Shown here one piece after another: positions 16,045 through 24,982 of a stretch of DNA of 64,000 nucleotides (positions are counted from its first letter, which is position 1; the number at the start of each line of letters is the position of its first letter). The notes beneath the pieces were generated by a model. The model saw only the letters and a list, made by a program, of their open reading frames with translations, was not told the DNA's origin and did no database searches. The translations under genes were made by a program, and so were the position numbers. The stretch is from Frateuria_A sp035695185 (GTDB lineage: Bacteria > Pseudomonadota > Gammaproteobacteria > Xanthomonadales > Rhodanobacteraceae): assembly GCF_035695185.1 (NCBI RefSeq), contig NZ_DASSES010000206.1, forward strand, positions 1-64,000, in the 5' to 3' direction.

Positions 16045-19000
16045 CTACAGCGTGATCGGCTTGGCGCCGGCCGCCTTCAGCCGCGCGTTGAGGTCGGCCA
16101 GGTCGCGGCGCTTCAGCTGCTGCCAGGCCTCGACCGTGGCATCCAGCGTCTTCGACAGGGTGGCATACGAGGCCTTCGCGTCCTGGCTGGGATCGGCATC
16201 GGCGCCGTCGACCGCCTGTTCGAGCTTGGCCAGGTTCAATGCCAGGGCGCGCAGGCTGTCGGTGCGCTTCGGCGGGGCGCCGATCGTGTTGCGCGGGTCG
16301 GGATGCGCCTCCACGCCGGACAGGTCCTGCGCCTTGTCCATCAACGCCGCGACCTGGGCATGCAGCGTGGTCTTGGGCACTGCGTCCAGTGCCTTCAGCA
16401 GCTTGCCCGCTTCGGTGCTGGCGCGGGCGGCGCGTGCCGAGGCTTGTTCCACCTTGCGCGCCAGTTCGAACTCGCGTTGCAGCGCGGCCGTGGGTACCTG
16501 CACGCGCGGATCGGCCTTCAGCTGCAAGGGCTGGCGGTAGCGCCGACCATTCACCCGCAGCTCGACGGTGTACTGGCCGGGCGGCGCCCAGACGCCGCTT
16601 TTCTCCTGCGAACTGTCGGGCTGGGCGGGCAGCTGCGACGGATAGCGCAGGTCCCACACGAAGCGATGCATGCCCGGCGCGGTGGACAGGCGCATCGGTG
16701 CCGGCAGCCATTCCGGTGCGACGGCGAGCTTGGCCGGATCGGGCTTGCTCACCGGCTCGGCACTGCTGAAGCTGCGCACCGGCTTGCCCTGCGCATCGAA
16801 CACGGTGAGCGTCACCGCGCCCTTCACCGCCTTCGGCAGCACGTAGTCGATCATCGCGCCATCGGGCGGGTTGGCCGCCATCGGCTCGTCCTTCGGGAAT
16901 GGCGTGCCGGTGAAGCTGGCCAGGCGCACGCGGATGGCATCGGCCGGCTTGAACAGGGTCGCCGTGTCCGCCTGCAGGCCAGCCATCTGCCGCAGCGCGC
17001 TGACGTTGTCCATGATCCAGAAGCCGCGGCCGTGGGTGGCGATCACCAGGTCGTCGCCATGCACGTCGATGTCGCGCACCGAGGTCATCGGCAGGTTCTG
17101 CTGCAGCGCCTGCCAGTGCGCGCCGTCGTCGAACGAGACGTACATGCCCCGTTCGGTGCCGGCGTAGAGCAGGCCGCGGTGCCGCGGATCCTCGCGCACC
17201 ACGTTGACGAAGCTGTCGCGGGGGATGCCGGCGTCGATGCGCGTCCACGCCTTGCCGCCGTCGGTGGTGCGGTAGAGGTAGGGCGTGTCGTCGTCCAGCC
17301 GATGACGGTCGATCGCCAGGTAGGCGGTGTCCGGGTCGAAGTGCGATGGCTCGATGCCGGCGACCTTCGACCACGGCGTCAGCGCCCGCGGCGTGACCGG
17401 CTGCCAGTGCGCGCCCTCGTCGTCGGTGCGCCAGACCAGGCCGTCATCGGTGCCCACCCACAGTGCCTTGGCGTCGAGCGGCGAGGGGGCGATGGTGTAG
17501 ATCACGCCACGGCGCTTGTCGACGTGGTTGTCGTCGGCGGCGGTGGGGGCGTCGAGGTTGGCCGGCACGCCGGCGTCCTCGCGGGTTAGGTCGGGGCTGA
17601 TCGGCGCCCAGTGGTCGCCGCCGTCATCGGTGCGGAACAGGCGCTGGTTGGCGAAGTACAGCACCTTGTGGTCGCGCTTGGAGAAGGCCAGCGGCAGCGT
17701 CCAGGCGGCACGGTAGTGCGCGGCGGGGTAGGCGAGGGTGGGATCGACGCTGCGGGTCTGTTCGGTGCGGGTGTCCAGCTTGTCGACCCGGCCGCCGTAG
17801 ACGATATCCGGATCGTCGGGGTCCGGCGCGATCATGTCGCTCTCGCCGCCGGCGGTCACCTCGTGGAACTGCTCCATGGTGATGCCGTCGCCGTTGCCGG
17901 TGCGGCTGGGCAGCGCGACCGCGCCGGAATCCTGCTGCGCGCCGTAGACCCAGTACGGGAAGCGGTCGTCGGTGCTGACGTGGTAGATCTGCGCGGTGGG
18001 CTGGTTGTACCAGCTGCTCCAGCTCTTGCCGCCGTTGAGCGTGACCAGCGCACCCTGGTCGACGCCCAGGATCTGCCGGTCCGGATCGGTCGGGTCGATC
18101 CACATCTGATGGAAGTCGTCGCCGGTCGGATCGCCCTTCAGAGCGATGAACCGCTTGCCGCCGTCGTCGGAGCGCAACACGATGGTGTTCATCACGTAGA
18201 CGCGGTCGGCGTTCTTCGGGTCCACCGTGAGCCGGCAGAAATACCAGCCGCGCTGCCAGATGCGCTGGTCGGAGGTCAGGTGCTTCCAGTGCGCGCCACC
18301 GTCGTCGGAGCGGTACAGGCCGCCTTCGCCGGCCGGTGCGTCCACCAGCGCGTAGACCCGGTCCGGCTCGCTCGGCGCCACCGCGATGCCGATGCGCCCG
18401 GGATGGGCGGCGAAGCCGTTGTCCTGCAGCTGGCTCCAGTGCTCGCCCCCGTCATGCGATACGTACAGCCCGCTGCCCGGGCCGTTCGAGGGCGGGTAGA
18501 CGCTCCACGGCGGGCGGCGGGTCTGCCACAGCGCGGCGTAGATCGTGTCCGGATCGCCGGGCTTGAAGGCCAGGTCGATCGCGCCGGTGTCGTGGTCCTT
18601 GAACAGCACCTTGCGCCAGCTCTTGCCGCCGTCGCGCGAGCGGAACACGCCGCGTTCGGCGTTCGGCCCGTAGGCATGGCCGAGCGAGGCGGCGAACACC
18701 ACGTCCGGGTTGCGCGGGTCGACCAGCACGCTGGCGATCTGCCGGCTGTCCTCCAGCCCGATGTGCGTCCAGTGCCGGCCGCCGTCGGTGCTCTTGTACA
18801 TGCCGTTGCCGTGCGCGATGTCCGAACGCATGTCGGCTTCGCCGCTGCCCACGTAGAGCGTCTTCGGGTCGGACGGCGCCACTGCCAGTGCGCCGATCGA
18901 ACCGACCTTCTCGTCGTCGAAGATCGGCTGCCAGGTGCGCCCGGCGTCCTGGGTGGCCCACACGCCGCCATCCACCGCGCCGAAATAGAAATGCCGGTTG

Positions 19001-19161
19001 TCGCCGGGCACGCCCGCCACCGTCAGCACGCGCCCGCCGCGGAAGGGTCCGATCAGGCGCCAGTGCAGTCCCTGGTACAGCGCCGGATCGACGGAAGCCT
19101 GTGCGGCCAGCGCCGTCGTGATTCCGAGGGTGAGCAGGGCGAGGCTGTGGCGCAGACGCAT
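16045..19161 (-). CDS. Large secreted Asp-box (BNR/sortilin-type) beta-propeller protein
   Basis: A 1038-residue protein with a Sec signal (LALLTLGITTALA). About nine Asp-box motifs of the form S.DGG..W are visible (for example YKSTDGGRHW, FRSRDGGKSW, YVSHDGGEHW, YRTTDGGKAW), spread over residues 60-720. This indicates one or two beta-propellers of the VPS10/sialidase-like type. The C-terminal third has a beta-sandwich-like region and a helical tail (EFELARKVEQASARAARAS). Homologues are annotated as glycosyl hydrolases, but the Arg triad and Tyr of true sialidases were not recognised, so an enzymatic role is unproven. It is divergent from the diguanylate cyclase gene. The start at 19161 is chosen for the signal peptide. 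Confidence 0.9.
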   Translation of the reverse strand: MRLRHSLALLTLGITTALAAQASVDPALYQGLHWRLIGPFRGGRVLTVAGVPGDNRHFYFGAVDGGVWATQDAGRTWQPIFDDEKVGSIGALAVAPSDPKTLYVGSGEADMRSDIAHGNGMYKSTDGGRHWTHIGLEDSRQIASVLVDPRNPDVVFAASLGHAYGPNAERGVFRSRDGGKSWRKVLFKDHDTGAIDLAFKPGDPDTIYAALWQTRRPPWSVYPPSNGPGSGLYVSHDGGEHWSQLQDNGFAAHPGRIGIAVAPSEPDRVYALVDAPAGEGGLYRSDDGGAHWKHLTSDQRIWQRGWYFCRLTVDPKNADRVYVMNTIVLRSDDGGKRFIALKGDPTGDDFHQMWIDPTDPDRQILGVDQGALVTLNGGKSWSSWYNQPTAQIYHVSTDDRFPYWVYGAQQDSGAVALPSRTGNGDGITMEQFHEVTAGGESDMIAPDPDDPDIVYGGRVDKLDTRTEQTRSVDPTLAYPAAHYRAAWTLPLAFSKRDHKVLYFANQRLFRTDDGGDHWAPISPDLTREDAGVPANLDAPTAADDNHVDKRRGVIYTIAPSPLDAKALWVGTDDGLVWRTDDEGAHWQPVTPRALTPWSKVAGIEPSHFDPDTAYLAIDRHRLDDDTPYLYRTTDGGKAWTRIDAGIPRDSFVNVVREDPRHRGLLYAGTERGMYVSFDDGAHWQALQQNLPMTSVRDIDVHGDDLVIATHGRGFWIMDNVSALRQMAGLQADTATLFKPADAIRVRLASFTGTPFPKDEPMAANPPDGAMIDYVLPKAVKGAVTLTVFDAQGKPVRSFSSAEPVSKPDPAKLAVAPEWLPAPMRLSTAPGMHRFVWDLRYPSQLPAQPDSSQEKSGVWAPPGQYTVELRVNGRRYRQPLQLKADPRVQVPTAALQREFELARKVEQASARAARASTEAGKLLKALDAVPKTTLHAQVAALMDKAQDLSGVEAHPDPRNTIGAPPKRTDSLRALALNLAKLEQAVDGADADPSQDAKASYATLSKTLDATVEAWQQLKRRDLADLNARLKAAGAKPITL

Positions 19162-19477
19162 GGGTGGCTCCGGAGTCGGCAGGCTGAAGCGAACGATCTG
19201 CGCACGTTGCCGGGCGGGATTCAAGAGCAGGAAGTCACGGGGCCCTCGGCGCGCGCCGCGCTTGCGCCACGTGTAGCCTTGTGGGGCTGTGGCGTGAGGC
19301 GGGACCGGCCCTCGGTGGGCGCCATGCAAGCTCGCTCGTCGCGCGCGCTGGATTCGCCGCATCGCCTGTCTTCATTTGCCGGCCCGTCGGCCGATAAGGC
19401 GGGGACGCGTTTCAAGCAACCGGATCGTGGCGGATGCGGCCCGATTCGACTCGGTATCTCTACTCCAGGTTTCCCGG
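19162..19477. other. Divergent promoter region
   Basis: This is 316 nt between the Asp-box protein (minus) and a diguanylate cyclase (plus). No gene was found and no clear operator dyad was seen. Confidence 0.5.
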
Positions 19478-20572
19478 ATGCCCGCGCAAGATCCCAACGA
19501 TCGTTACGTCCGCATCGCGGTGCTGGTCATGCTTTCGCTGGCGCTGCTCGCGGGCGTCTGCGCGACGGCCATCCATTGGATCGGCCCGGCCCGCCAGCCC
19601 ATGGACCTCATCGTCCCGCCGCTGGCCAGCTTGCTGTTCGGCGGCCTGATCCTCGCACTGCTGCGGCGACCGGCATGGGTGCTCGGCGTCACGCGGATCG
19701 CGCTGGGCGCCTCGGCGCTGGCGCTGATCGCGCCCGCGTGGCTCTACACCGTGCAGGCGAGCCTGTCGCCCGAGGTGCGGTTGATCGACAACCTGCCACC
19801 GGTCTCGTCGCTGTTCGTGGTGTTCCTCGCGATGCTGATGATCTTCATCCCCGGGCGGCGCGCTTTCCTCGCCGCCGCGCTGGGCTGGGTGCTGATCGCG
19901 CTGCCGGTGCTGCTCTACCTGTTGAGTCATCGCCAGGAACTGTGGACGCCCCGGGGCCGGGACCTGGTGATGGCGTACGGGCCGGTCAGCATCATGGTGG
20001 TGGTCCTGCTGCCGGTGCAGCGCGGATTGAGGGGCAAGATCCGGCGGCTCGCCTCCGAGCGCGACATCATGGAAGTCATGCTGCACCGGGATCCGCTGAC
20101 CGGCGTGCAGAGCCGCCTGCTCGGCGAGCGGGTGCTGCGCGAGGTCCTGGCCGACCGCGCCGCGGGCGGGGTCGTCATGCTCGACCTCGACCGCTTCAAG
20201 ACGATCAACGACACCTACGGCCATCCCGTCGGCGACAGTGTCCTGAAGGCAGTGGCGGCCGGCTGCGAGCGACTCCTGCGCGCGAACCAGTGCATCGCGC
20301 GTTGGGGCGGCGAGGAGTTCCTGGTGATCGTGCCCGACGTCGATGCAGTGGCCCTGCAGCGCGTGGCCGAGCGGCTGTGCGCGGCGATCGCCGCCGTGCC
20401 GGTGGCCCCCGTGCCACAGGTCACCGCTTCGCTCGGCACCACCCTGCTGCAGTCCGGCGACACCCTGGACACGGTGCTGCAACGCGCCGACCTGGCGCTC
20501 TACCGTGCCAAGGAGCTGGGTGGCAACCGCGTCTGCTCCGCCGAGGGGCAGGGCACGGGTCTGGCCGGCTGA
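19478..20572 (+). CDS. Membrane diguanylate cyclase (GGDEF)
   Basis: A 364-residue protein. About five or six hydrophobic helices occupy residues 12-185 and a GGDEF domain follows from about 205 (RDPLTGVQSR). The signature is GGEEF at about 277-281, preceded by substrate-binding DLDRFKTINDTYGH. The residues at the inhibitory I-site (RxxD, five residues before GGEEF) read RANQ, so product inhibition is probably lost. It should make c-di-GMP from two GTP at the membrane. The sensor region resembles no named domain I recognise. It is divergent from the Asp-box protein; lpxH follows 75 nt downstream. Confidence 0.93.
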   Translation: MPAQDPNDRYVRIAVLVMLSLALLAGVCATAIHWIGPARQPMDLIVPPLASLLFGGLILALLRRPAWVLGVTRIALGASALALIAPAWLYTVQASLSPEVRLIDNLPPVSSLFVVFLAMLMIFIPGRRAFLAAALGWVLIALPVLLYLLSHRQELWTPRGRDLVMAYGPVSIMVVVLLPVQRGLRGKIRRLASERDIMEVMLHRDPLTGVQSRLLGERVLREVLADRAAGGVVMLDLDRFKTINDTYGHPVGDSVLKAVAAGCERLLRANQCIARWGGEEFLVIVPDVDAVALQRVAERLCAAIAAVPVAPVPQVTASLGTTLLQSGDTLDTVLQRADLALYRAKELGGNRVCSAEGQGTGLAG

Positions 20573-20634
20573 CGATCGACGTTGGAGCGGGCTTCCCGTC
20601 GTCGGCGCCGGGCACGAGCCGGCCGGTGACCGCT

Positions 20635-20640
20635 TATAGT
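20635..20640 (+). promoter_or_regulatory. Possible -10 element immediately before lpxH
   Basis: TATAGT ends only 7 nt before the lpxH ATG and there is no Shine-Dalgarno sequence. Transcription starting at the usual distance would give a leaderless mRNA. No good -35 box is seen. Confidence 0.35.
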
Positions 20641-20647
20641 CACGCCC

Positions 20648-21391
20648 ATGAATTACACCCGTGTCGCCCTGATTTCCGACCTGCACCTGTCGCCCGCCTG
20701 GCCTGGGCTGACGGATGTCCTGCTGCGTTTCCTGGCCACGCGGGCGGGTGAGGCGCAGGCGGTCTTTCTGCTCGGGGACGTGTTCGAGGCCTGGGTGGGC
20801 GACGACGACGATGCGCCCTGGCTCGGGACGGTTGCCCGGGGGCTGCGCGAGCTTGCGGCCTCGGGGACGGACGTCTGGTTCATGCACGGCAACCGCGACT
20901 TCCTTCTCGGGCAGGCCTTTGCCGCCCGCTGCGGCATGCGGCTGCTCGACGATCCGACGCTCGCCGTGCTGGGCGGCGTGCCGACGCTGCTCTCGCACGG
21001 CGATGCCCTGTGCACGGACGAGACGGAGTACCAGGCGTTCCGCACGCTCAGCCGCACCCCCCAGTGGCAGGCGCAGGTACTGGCCCGCCCGCTCGCCGAG
21101 CGGCGTGAGCTGGCCCGGCAGATGCGCGGCGCGAGCATGCAGGAACACCAGCGGCGCGCCGGGGCAGGCGAGGCGCCCGGCGACGTCGCCGACGAAGCGG
21201 TAAGGCAGGTCCTGCGCGACACGGGCGCCGCGCGACTCATCCACGGCCATACGCATCGCCCCGGCGTGCACGAGGTGCCGCTGCCGGGCCGGACGGCCGA
21301 ACGCATCGTGCTGGCCGACTGGCGGGACGGGCAGGGCGAGGCGCTGTGGATCGGCGCCGAGGGCAGCTGGGCGCGGGAGACGTTGCGGTGA
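20648..21391 (+). CDS. lpxH: UDP-2,3-diacylglucosamine diphosphatase
   Basis: A 247-residue calcineurin-like phosphoesterase. It hydrolyses UDP-2,3-diacylglucosamine to lipid X and UMP in lipid A synthesis, at the inner face of the cytoplasmic membrane. All metal-binding motifs are present: D11-x-H13, G43-D44, HGNRD at 80-84, H117 and GHTHRP at about 200-205. Length is normal for LpxH. The stop codon overlaps the GTG start of the downstream hybrid kinase by 4 nt, so the two are translationally coupled. A TATAGT sequence lies 7 nt before the ATG. Confidence 0.95.
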   Translation: MNYTRVALISDLHLSPAWPGLTDVLLRFLATRAGEAQAVFLLGDVFEAWVGDDDDAPWLGTVARGLRELAASGTDVWFMHGNRDFLLGQAFAARCGMRLLDDPTLAVLGGVPTLLSHGDALCTDETEYQAFRTLSRTPQWQAQVLARPLAERRELARQMRGASMQEHQRRAGAGEAPGDVADEAVRQVLRDTGAARLIHGHTHRPGVHEVPLPGRTAERIVLADWRDGQGEALWIGAEGSWARETLR

Positions 21392-23202
21392 CCGGCCCGT
21401 CCGGTGACGCCACCGGTCGCCGCCGCCTCCGCGCCTTGCCGCCATCGCTCGAATCGGTGGCCCATCGCCTGCGCGATCGGCGCATCGATGCGGTCGTCGC
21501 GTCGTTCAAGGAGAACCGCGGGGCGCCACGGCGGGTCGTGTGGATGCTGCTCGTTTTCGCATGGACGGTGTTCTGGCTGCGTGCCGCGCCCGAGCAGCCG
21601 GGCGGCACGCTGTGGATCGAAGCGCGTCGCGCGTTGCCGTGGGCGGCGGGCTTGCTGCTGTCGAGCATCGCCTGGGCAGGCTGGGTCTGGGCACAGGACC
21701 GGCCCACGAGCGAGCGTCAGGACAAGATCGCGGCGCTGGCGGATTACGCGGCGATCTTCCTTCTGCTCAAGGCCGGATGGAACCTTTCCATCTCGCTGAT
21801 CACGCTGCTGCCGCTGGCGACCATCGTGGCCGGCGCGCGTTTTTCCCGCCGCATGTTCCATGGGGCGATGCTGCTGTCGGTGGTGCTGTTGTTCTTCGCC
21901 GCTCCGCCGGGCTACTGGACCGCCCGTCCGGCGTTCGTGCCATTCGCCCTCGTCTTGCTGGTGGGACTGCCTTTCACCGTCCACCGCCTGCTGGCGGCGC
22001 TCTACGCCGTGTCGGCTTCCGCGGTCGATACGCGCGATGCGCAAGCGCGCCTGACGGCCATGATTTCGCATGAGCTGCGCAATCCCCTCAACGCCATCAC
22101 CCACGCCTCGGCGTTGCTCGAGGTCGACACCCTGCCCACCCGGGCGCAGTCCCTGGTCCATGCCCTGCATGCCAACGCGAAGAGCCTGTCGCAGAGGGTG
22201 CGGCAGGTCATGGACATGGCCGCCCTGGACAACCGCCAGCTGCGGCTGGAAAGCAAGCCGTTTTCGATGGACGACGTGCTGATCGCGGTCCGTGCGATGA
22301 TCGGTGGCATGGCGGCCGAACGCGGCGTGACGCTGGAGGTGTCCCGCTCGGGCGTGGCCGATGGCTGGCTCGGCGATCCGGGACGCCTCGAACAGCTGGT
22401 CAGCAATCTGGCGTCGAATGCGGTGAAGTTCACGCCCGCAGGTGGCCGCGTGCGGATCCGGGTGACGCCCGATGGCGAGGTGGATCCGGAGGGGCGCGTG
22501 CCCGTCTGCATCCAGGTGAGCGATACGGGCGTGGGCACCCCCGCGCAGGACAAGCCGCACATCTTCGAGCCCTTCGTCAAAGGCGCCGCGCACGCATCAC
22601 GAGGCCATGGCCTGGGGCTGGGCCTGTTCATCGTGCGTGGCCTGTCGGACGCGATGGGTGGGCGGCTCTCGGTGGCCGACGTGGCAGGCGGCGGCGCGGC
22701 GATCGGCTTTCACATTGCACTCCGGCCGGTGCCGGCCGGACAGGCACTGCACCGGGGAGACGATCTGCAGGAAGCCCTGCAGGTGCATCGAACGACATAC
22801 CTGCCGGTCCGCTGCCTGATCATCGACGACAGCGGGGCGAACCGGGATCTGGCCAAGCTGTTGCTGGGCGCCGCCGGACACGCGGTCGACGCCGTGGCGA
22901 GCGCCGAGGAGGCAGCCTGCCTGATCCGCGAGCGCGCACCCGAGATCGTCTTCCTCGACCATCAGCTGCCCGGCGCCACGGGGCTGGAGTTCCTGATGGA
23001 CCTGCGCCAGCAGGGAATCGAGGTCCCGGTCGTCATGCTCACGGGCGAGGACCAGGCCGATGTCGAGCGGCGCGCGCTGGAGGCAGGCGCCGCGTGCTTC
23101 CTGCTCAAGCCGGCGCAACCGCACGAACTGCTGGCGGCGGTCGCCACCCACTGCGGGCGGTTGCGCGGCTCCGGCTCGATACCGGGGTTCGTGGTCAACT
23201 GA
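21388..23202 (+). CDS. RpfC-like hybrid sensor histidine kinase / response regulator
   Basis: A 604-residue protein. Five or six membrane helices lie at about 45-215, then HisKA with the H-box ISHELRNPLN (His about 227), an HATPase domain (SDTGVGTP, GHGLGLGLFIVRG) and a C-terminal receiver domain (IIDDSGANRDLAKLLL, phospho-Asp in FLDHQLPG). Unlike Xanthomonas RpfC there is no HPt domain at the end, so the receiver must pass phosphate to a separate protein or act as a brake. RpfC senses the diffusible signal factor; whether this paralogue does is unknown. The GTG start overlaps the lpxH stop (GTGA). An inverted repeat follows the stop. Confidence 0.9.
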   Translation: MTGPSGDATGRRRLRALPPSLESVAHRLRDRRIDAVVASFKENRGAPRRVVWMLLVFAWTVFWLRAAPEQPGGTLWIEARRALPWAAGLLLSSIAWAGWVWAQDRPTSERQDKIAALADYAAIFLLLKAGWNLSISLITLLPLATIVAGARFSRRMFHGAMLLSVVLLFFAAPPGYWTARPAFVPFALVLLVGLPFTVHRLLAALYAVSASAVDTRDAQARLTAMISHELRNPLNAITHASALLEVDTLPTRAQSLVHALHANAKSLSQRVRQVMDMAALDNRQLRLESKPFSMDDVLIAVRAMIGGMAAERGVTLEVSRSGVADGWLGDPGRLEQLVSNLASNAVKFTPAGGRVRIRVTPDGEVDPEGRVPVCIQVSDTGVGTPAQDKPHIFEPFVKGAAHASRGHGLGLGLFIVRGLSDAMGGRLSVADVAGGGAAIGFHIALRPVPAGQALHRGDDLQEALQVHRTTYLPVRCLIIDDSGANRDLAKLLLGAAGHAVDAVASAEEAACLIRERAPEIVFLDHQLPGATGLEFLMDLRQQGIEVPVVMLTGEDQADVERRALEAGAACFLLKPAQPHELLAAVATHCGRLRGSGSIPGFVVN

Positions 23203-23208
23203 GCTGGT

Positions 23209-23243
23209 CCCGGCGCTGGCCCGTGTAGCTGGTCAGCGCCGGG
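23209..23243. terminator. Inverted repeat between convergent kinase and exbD genes
   Basis: CCCGGCGCT and AGCGCCGGG form a perfect 9-bp stem with a 17-nt loop, 7 nt after the kinase stop and 43 nt from the exbD stop. No T run; possibly a bidirectional terminator. Confidence 0.45.
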
Positions 23244-23285
23244 CAGGTGGTGGAGTGGACGCGCCGCGGGTCTTCAGGCCGCGCC

Positions 23286-23696
23286 TCAGTCCGATGCGAA
23301 ATCGATACCGGTGATGCCGTGTGCCTTCACCAACGCCAGCACGCGTGCGACATCGTCGTACGACGCTGCATCTCTGGCATGGAGCTCGACATGGGGGATC
23401 TTCGCCGCATCGTCGCGGCCCGTGCCTGCGGCGATGTCCAATTGCGCCGCCAGCACGGCATCGCTCACCAGCCTGCCATTGAGGAACACCATGCCGCCCG
23501 GGTCCACCGTGACCCGCAACGGTTCGGTCTTGTCGCCGGATGTATGGCCGGCGACGGGCAGGTCGACCCGGTTCTTATGGGCGACGACCTGCGCGGAGAC
23601 CATGAAGATGATGAGCAGCACCAGCAGCACGTCGACGAGCGGGGTGATGTTGATGCCGGCGATGGGGGACGACTCGATCTTCGCAGGGAAAGCCAT
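23286..23696 (-). CDS. ExbD/TolR-family biopolymer transport protein
   Basis: A 136-residue protein with the family layout: a short cytoplasmic N-terminus, one transmembrane helix with the functional Asp (NITPLVDVLLVLLIIFMV) and a periplasmic domain. ExbD proteins work with ExbB (and TonB) to convert the proton gradient into work at the outer membrane. No exbB or tonB is adjacent, which is unusual; it may serve a complex encoded elsewhere. AGGAGGAAGT gives a strong ribosome site directly before the ATG. Confidence 0.92.
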   Translation of the reverse strand: MAFPAKIESSPIAGINITPLVDVLLVLLIIFMVSAQVVAHKNRVDLPVAGHTSGDKTEPLRVTVDPGGMVFLNGRLVSDAVLAAQLDIAAGTGRDDAAKIPHVELHARDAASYDDVARVLALVKAHGITGIDFASD

Positions 23697-23959
23697 ACTT
23701 CCTCCTGGCGTTTTCGATGTGGATTCAGCCCTGGTGCCGGCACAGCTGGGGACTGCCGGCGGTCCGACTATGCCGTGCCGAAGGGGACTTCCCGCAAGGG
23801 CCGGCGCGGGCGCATGATCGACGGATCGGTTCGTTCGGCCCTGGAGCCTCCCGGGGGTCTCTGTTGCTGAGCGTGCAATCGGGATGGCCGGCGGGCGGCG
23901 CGCGATGACGCATCCTGGGGCGGTCGTGGGCTAAAGGGGTTGCGCGGCGCTGCAGGGAA

Positions 23960-24856
23960 TCAGCGGGCCATGTTCTTGTTTCCCTCCGCAAGCGCGGCAA
24001 GCGCATGCTCGGTCACGGTCCGCCGCAGCTGCCTCAACGCCGGCGACTCCGGATCGCCGGCCGCATGCAGGCAGACATCCACGCGCGGCAACGGCGGCAG
24101 CCCGTGCCGACCGTCCAGGCGGATCAGGCCGGGCGGGATGCCGGCGCTGGTACGCAGGGTGATGCCGAGCCCGGCGGCCACGCCGGCCCACAGGCTTTGC
24201 AGGCTGGACGTGACGAAGGCCGCGTGCCAGGCCTTGCCGGCCTGGTCCAGCGCCTCGGTGCCGGCCTTGCGGAAGAAGCATGGCGGGCGGTAGAGCGCCA
24301 GTTCGATGACCGGGCTCGCGCGCAATCGCGCGGTCGCGTCCGCGGCGCCCACCCATGTCATCGGCAGGGTCGCGAGCCGTTCGGCGTCGGCGCGCCGGGC
24401 ATGGCCCATCGCCAGCACCAGATCCAGCTCGCCGCGATCCAGCCGTTCCAGCAGCGCGCCGTTGCGCTCGACCTCCACGTCCACCCGCACGGCCGGATAG
24501 GCCTTCTTGAATTGCCCCAGCGCCGCCGGCAGCCAGGATTCGGCAAAGTCCCCGGGCAGGCCGAAGCGCACCGCGCCGCCGACCGCGGCGCCGTACACGG
24601 CATGCACCGCTTCGTCATTGAGCGCCAGGATGCGCAGCGCATACGCGTGCACCCGATCGCCCGCCTCGGTCAGCACGACCCGGCGCCCCTGCTTGCGGAA
24701 CAGCGGCTGGCCCAGTTGCGCCTCCAGCTTGCGCATCTGCTGGCTGACCGCCGACTGCGAGCGGCCCACCCGCTCGGCGGCGCGGGCCAGGCTGCCAAGG
24801 CGAAGGATCGCGGCCAGGGTGCGCAACGCATCCATGTCCAGGTTGGGTCGTTGCAT
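23960..24856 (-). CDS. LysR-type transcriptional regulator
   Basis: A 298-residue protein with a typical winged helix at the N-terminus (MDALRTLAAILRLGSLARAA, then SQSAVSQQMRKLEAQLG) and a substrate-binding domain from about residue 90. The start at 24856 is chosen because the HTH begins at residue 7; the open frame extends far upstream as a shadow. It is divergent from a secreted lipocalin-like protein, and a good LysR-type dyad lies between them. Confidence 0.93.
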   Translation of the reverse strand: MQRPNLDMDALRTLAAILRLGSLARAAERVGRSQSAVSQQMRKLEAQLGQPLFRKQGRRVVLTEAGDRVHAYALRILALNDEAVHAVYGAAVGGAVRFGLPGDFAESWLPAALGQFKKAYPAVRVDVEVERNGALLERLDRGELDLVLAMGHARRADAERLATLPMTWVGAADATARLRASPVIELALYRPPCFFRKAGTEALDQAGKAWHAAFVTSSLQSLWAGVAAGLGITLRTSAGIPPGLIRLDGRHGLPPLPRVDVCLHAAGDPESPALRQLRRTVTEHALAALAEGNKNMAR

Positions 24857-24882
24857 GCTGAAGTATTTCCGATGGATGGGCG

Positions 24883-24903
24883 TCGAATTATTCCATTTTT
24901 CGA
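24883..24903. promoter_or_regulatory. LysR-type operator (TCGAA-N11-TTCGA)
   Basis: A perfect 5-bp dyad spaced by 11 nt lies in the AT-rich part of the divergent region, 26 nt upstream of the LysR ATG. A possible -10 (TAGGAT, 24919-24924) for the lipocalin gene lies just downstream, so a regulator at the dyad would sit close to the -35 position. Confidence 0.55.
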
Positions 24904-24982
24904 AGCGTCTGCCGGTCCTAGGATGCGAGGCGCCCCGCCGAAGGGCGGGCGCTCCCACGTAATCCCCGGAGGAAAACCACGC

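Noticed and set aside
17611..20751. Plus-strand open frame of over 1000 codons opposite the Asp-box gene and running through the cyclase
   Set aside because: Shadow frame without domains; the real genes on both strands explain the region.
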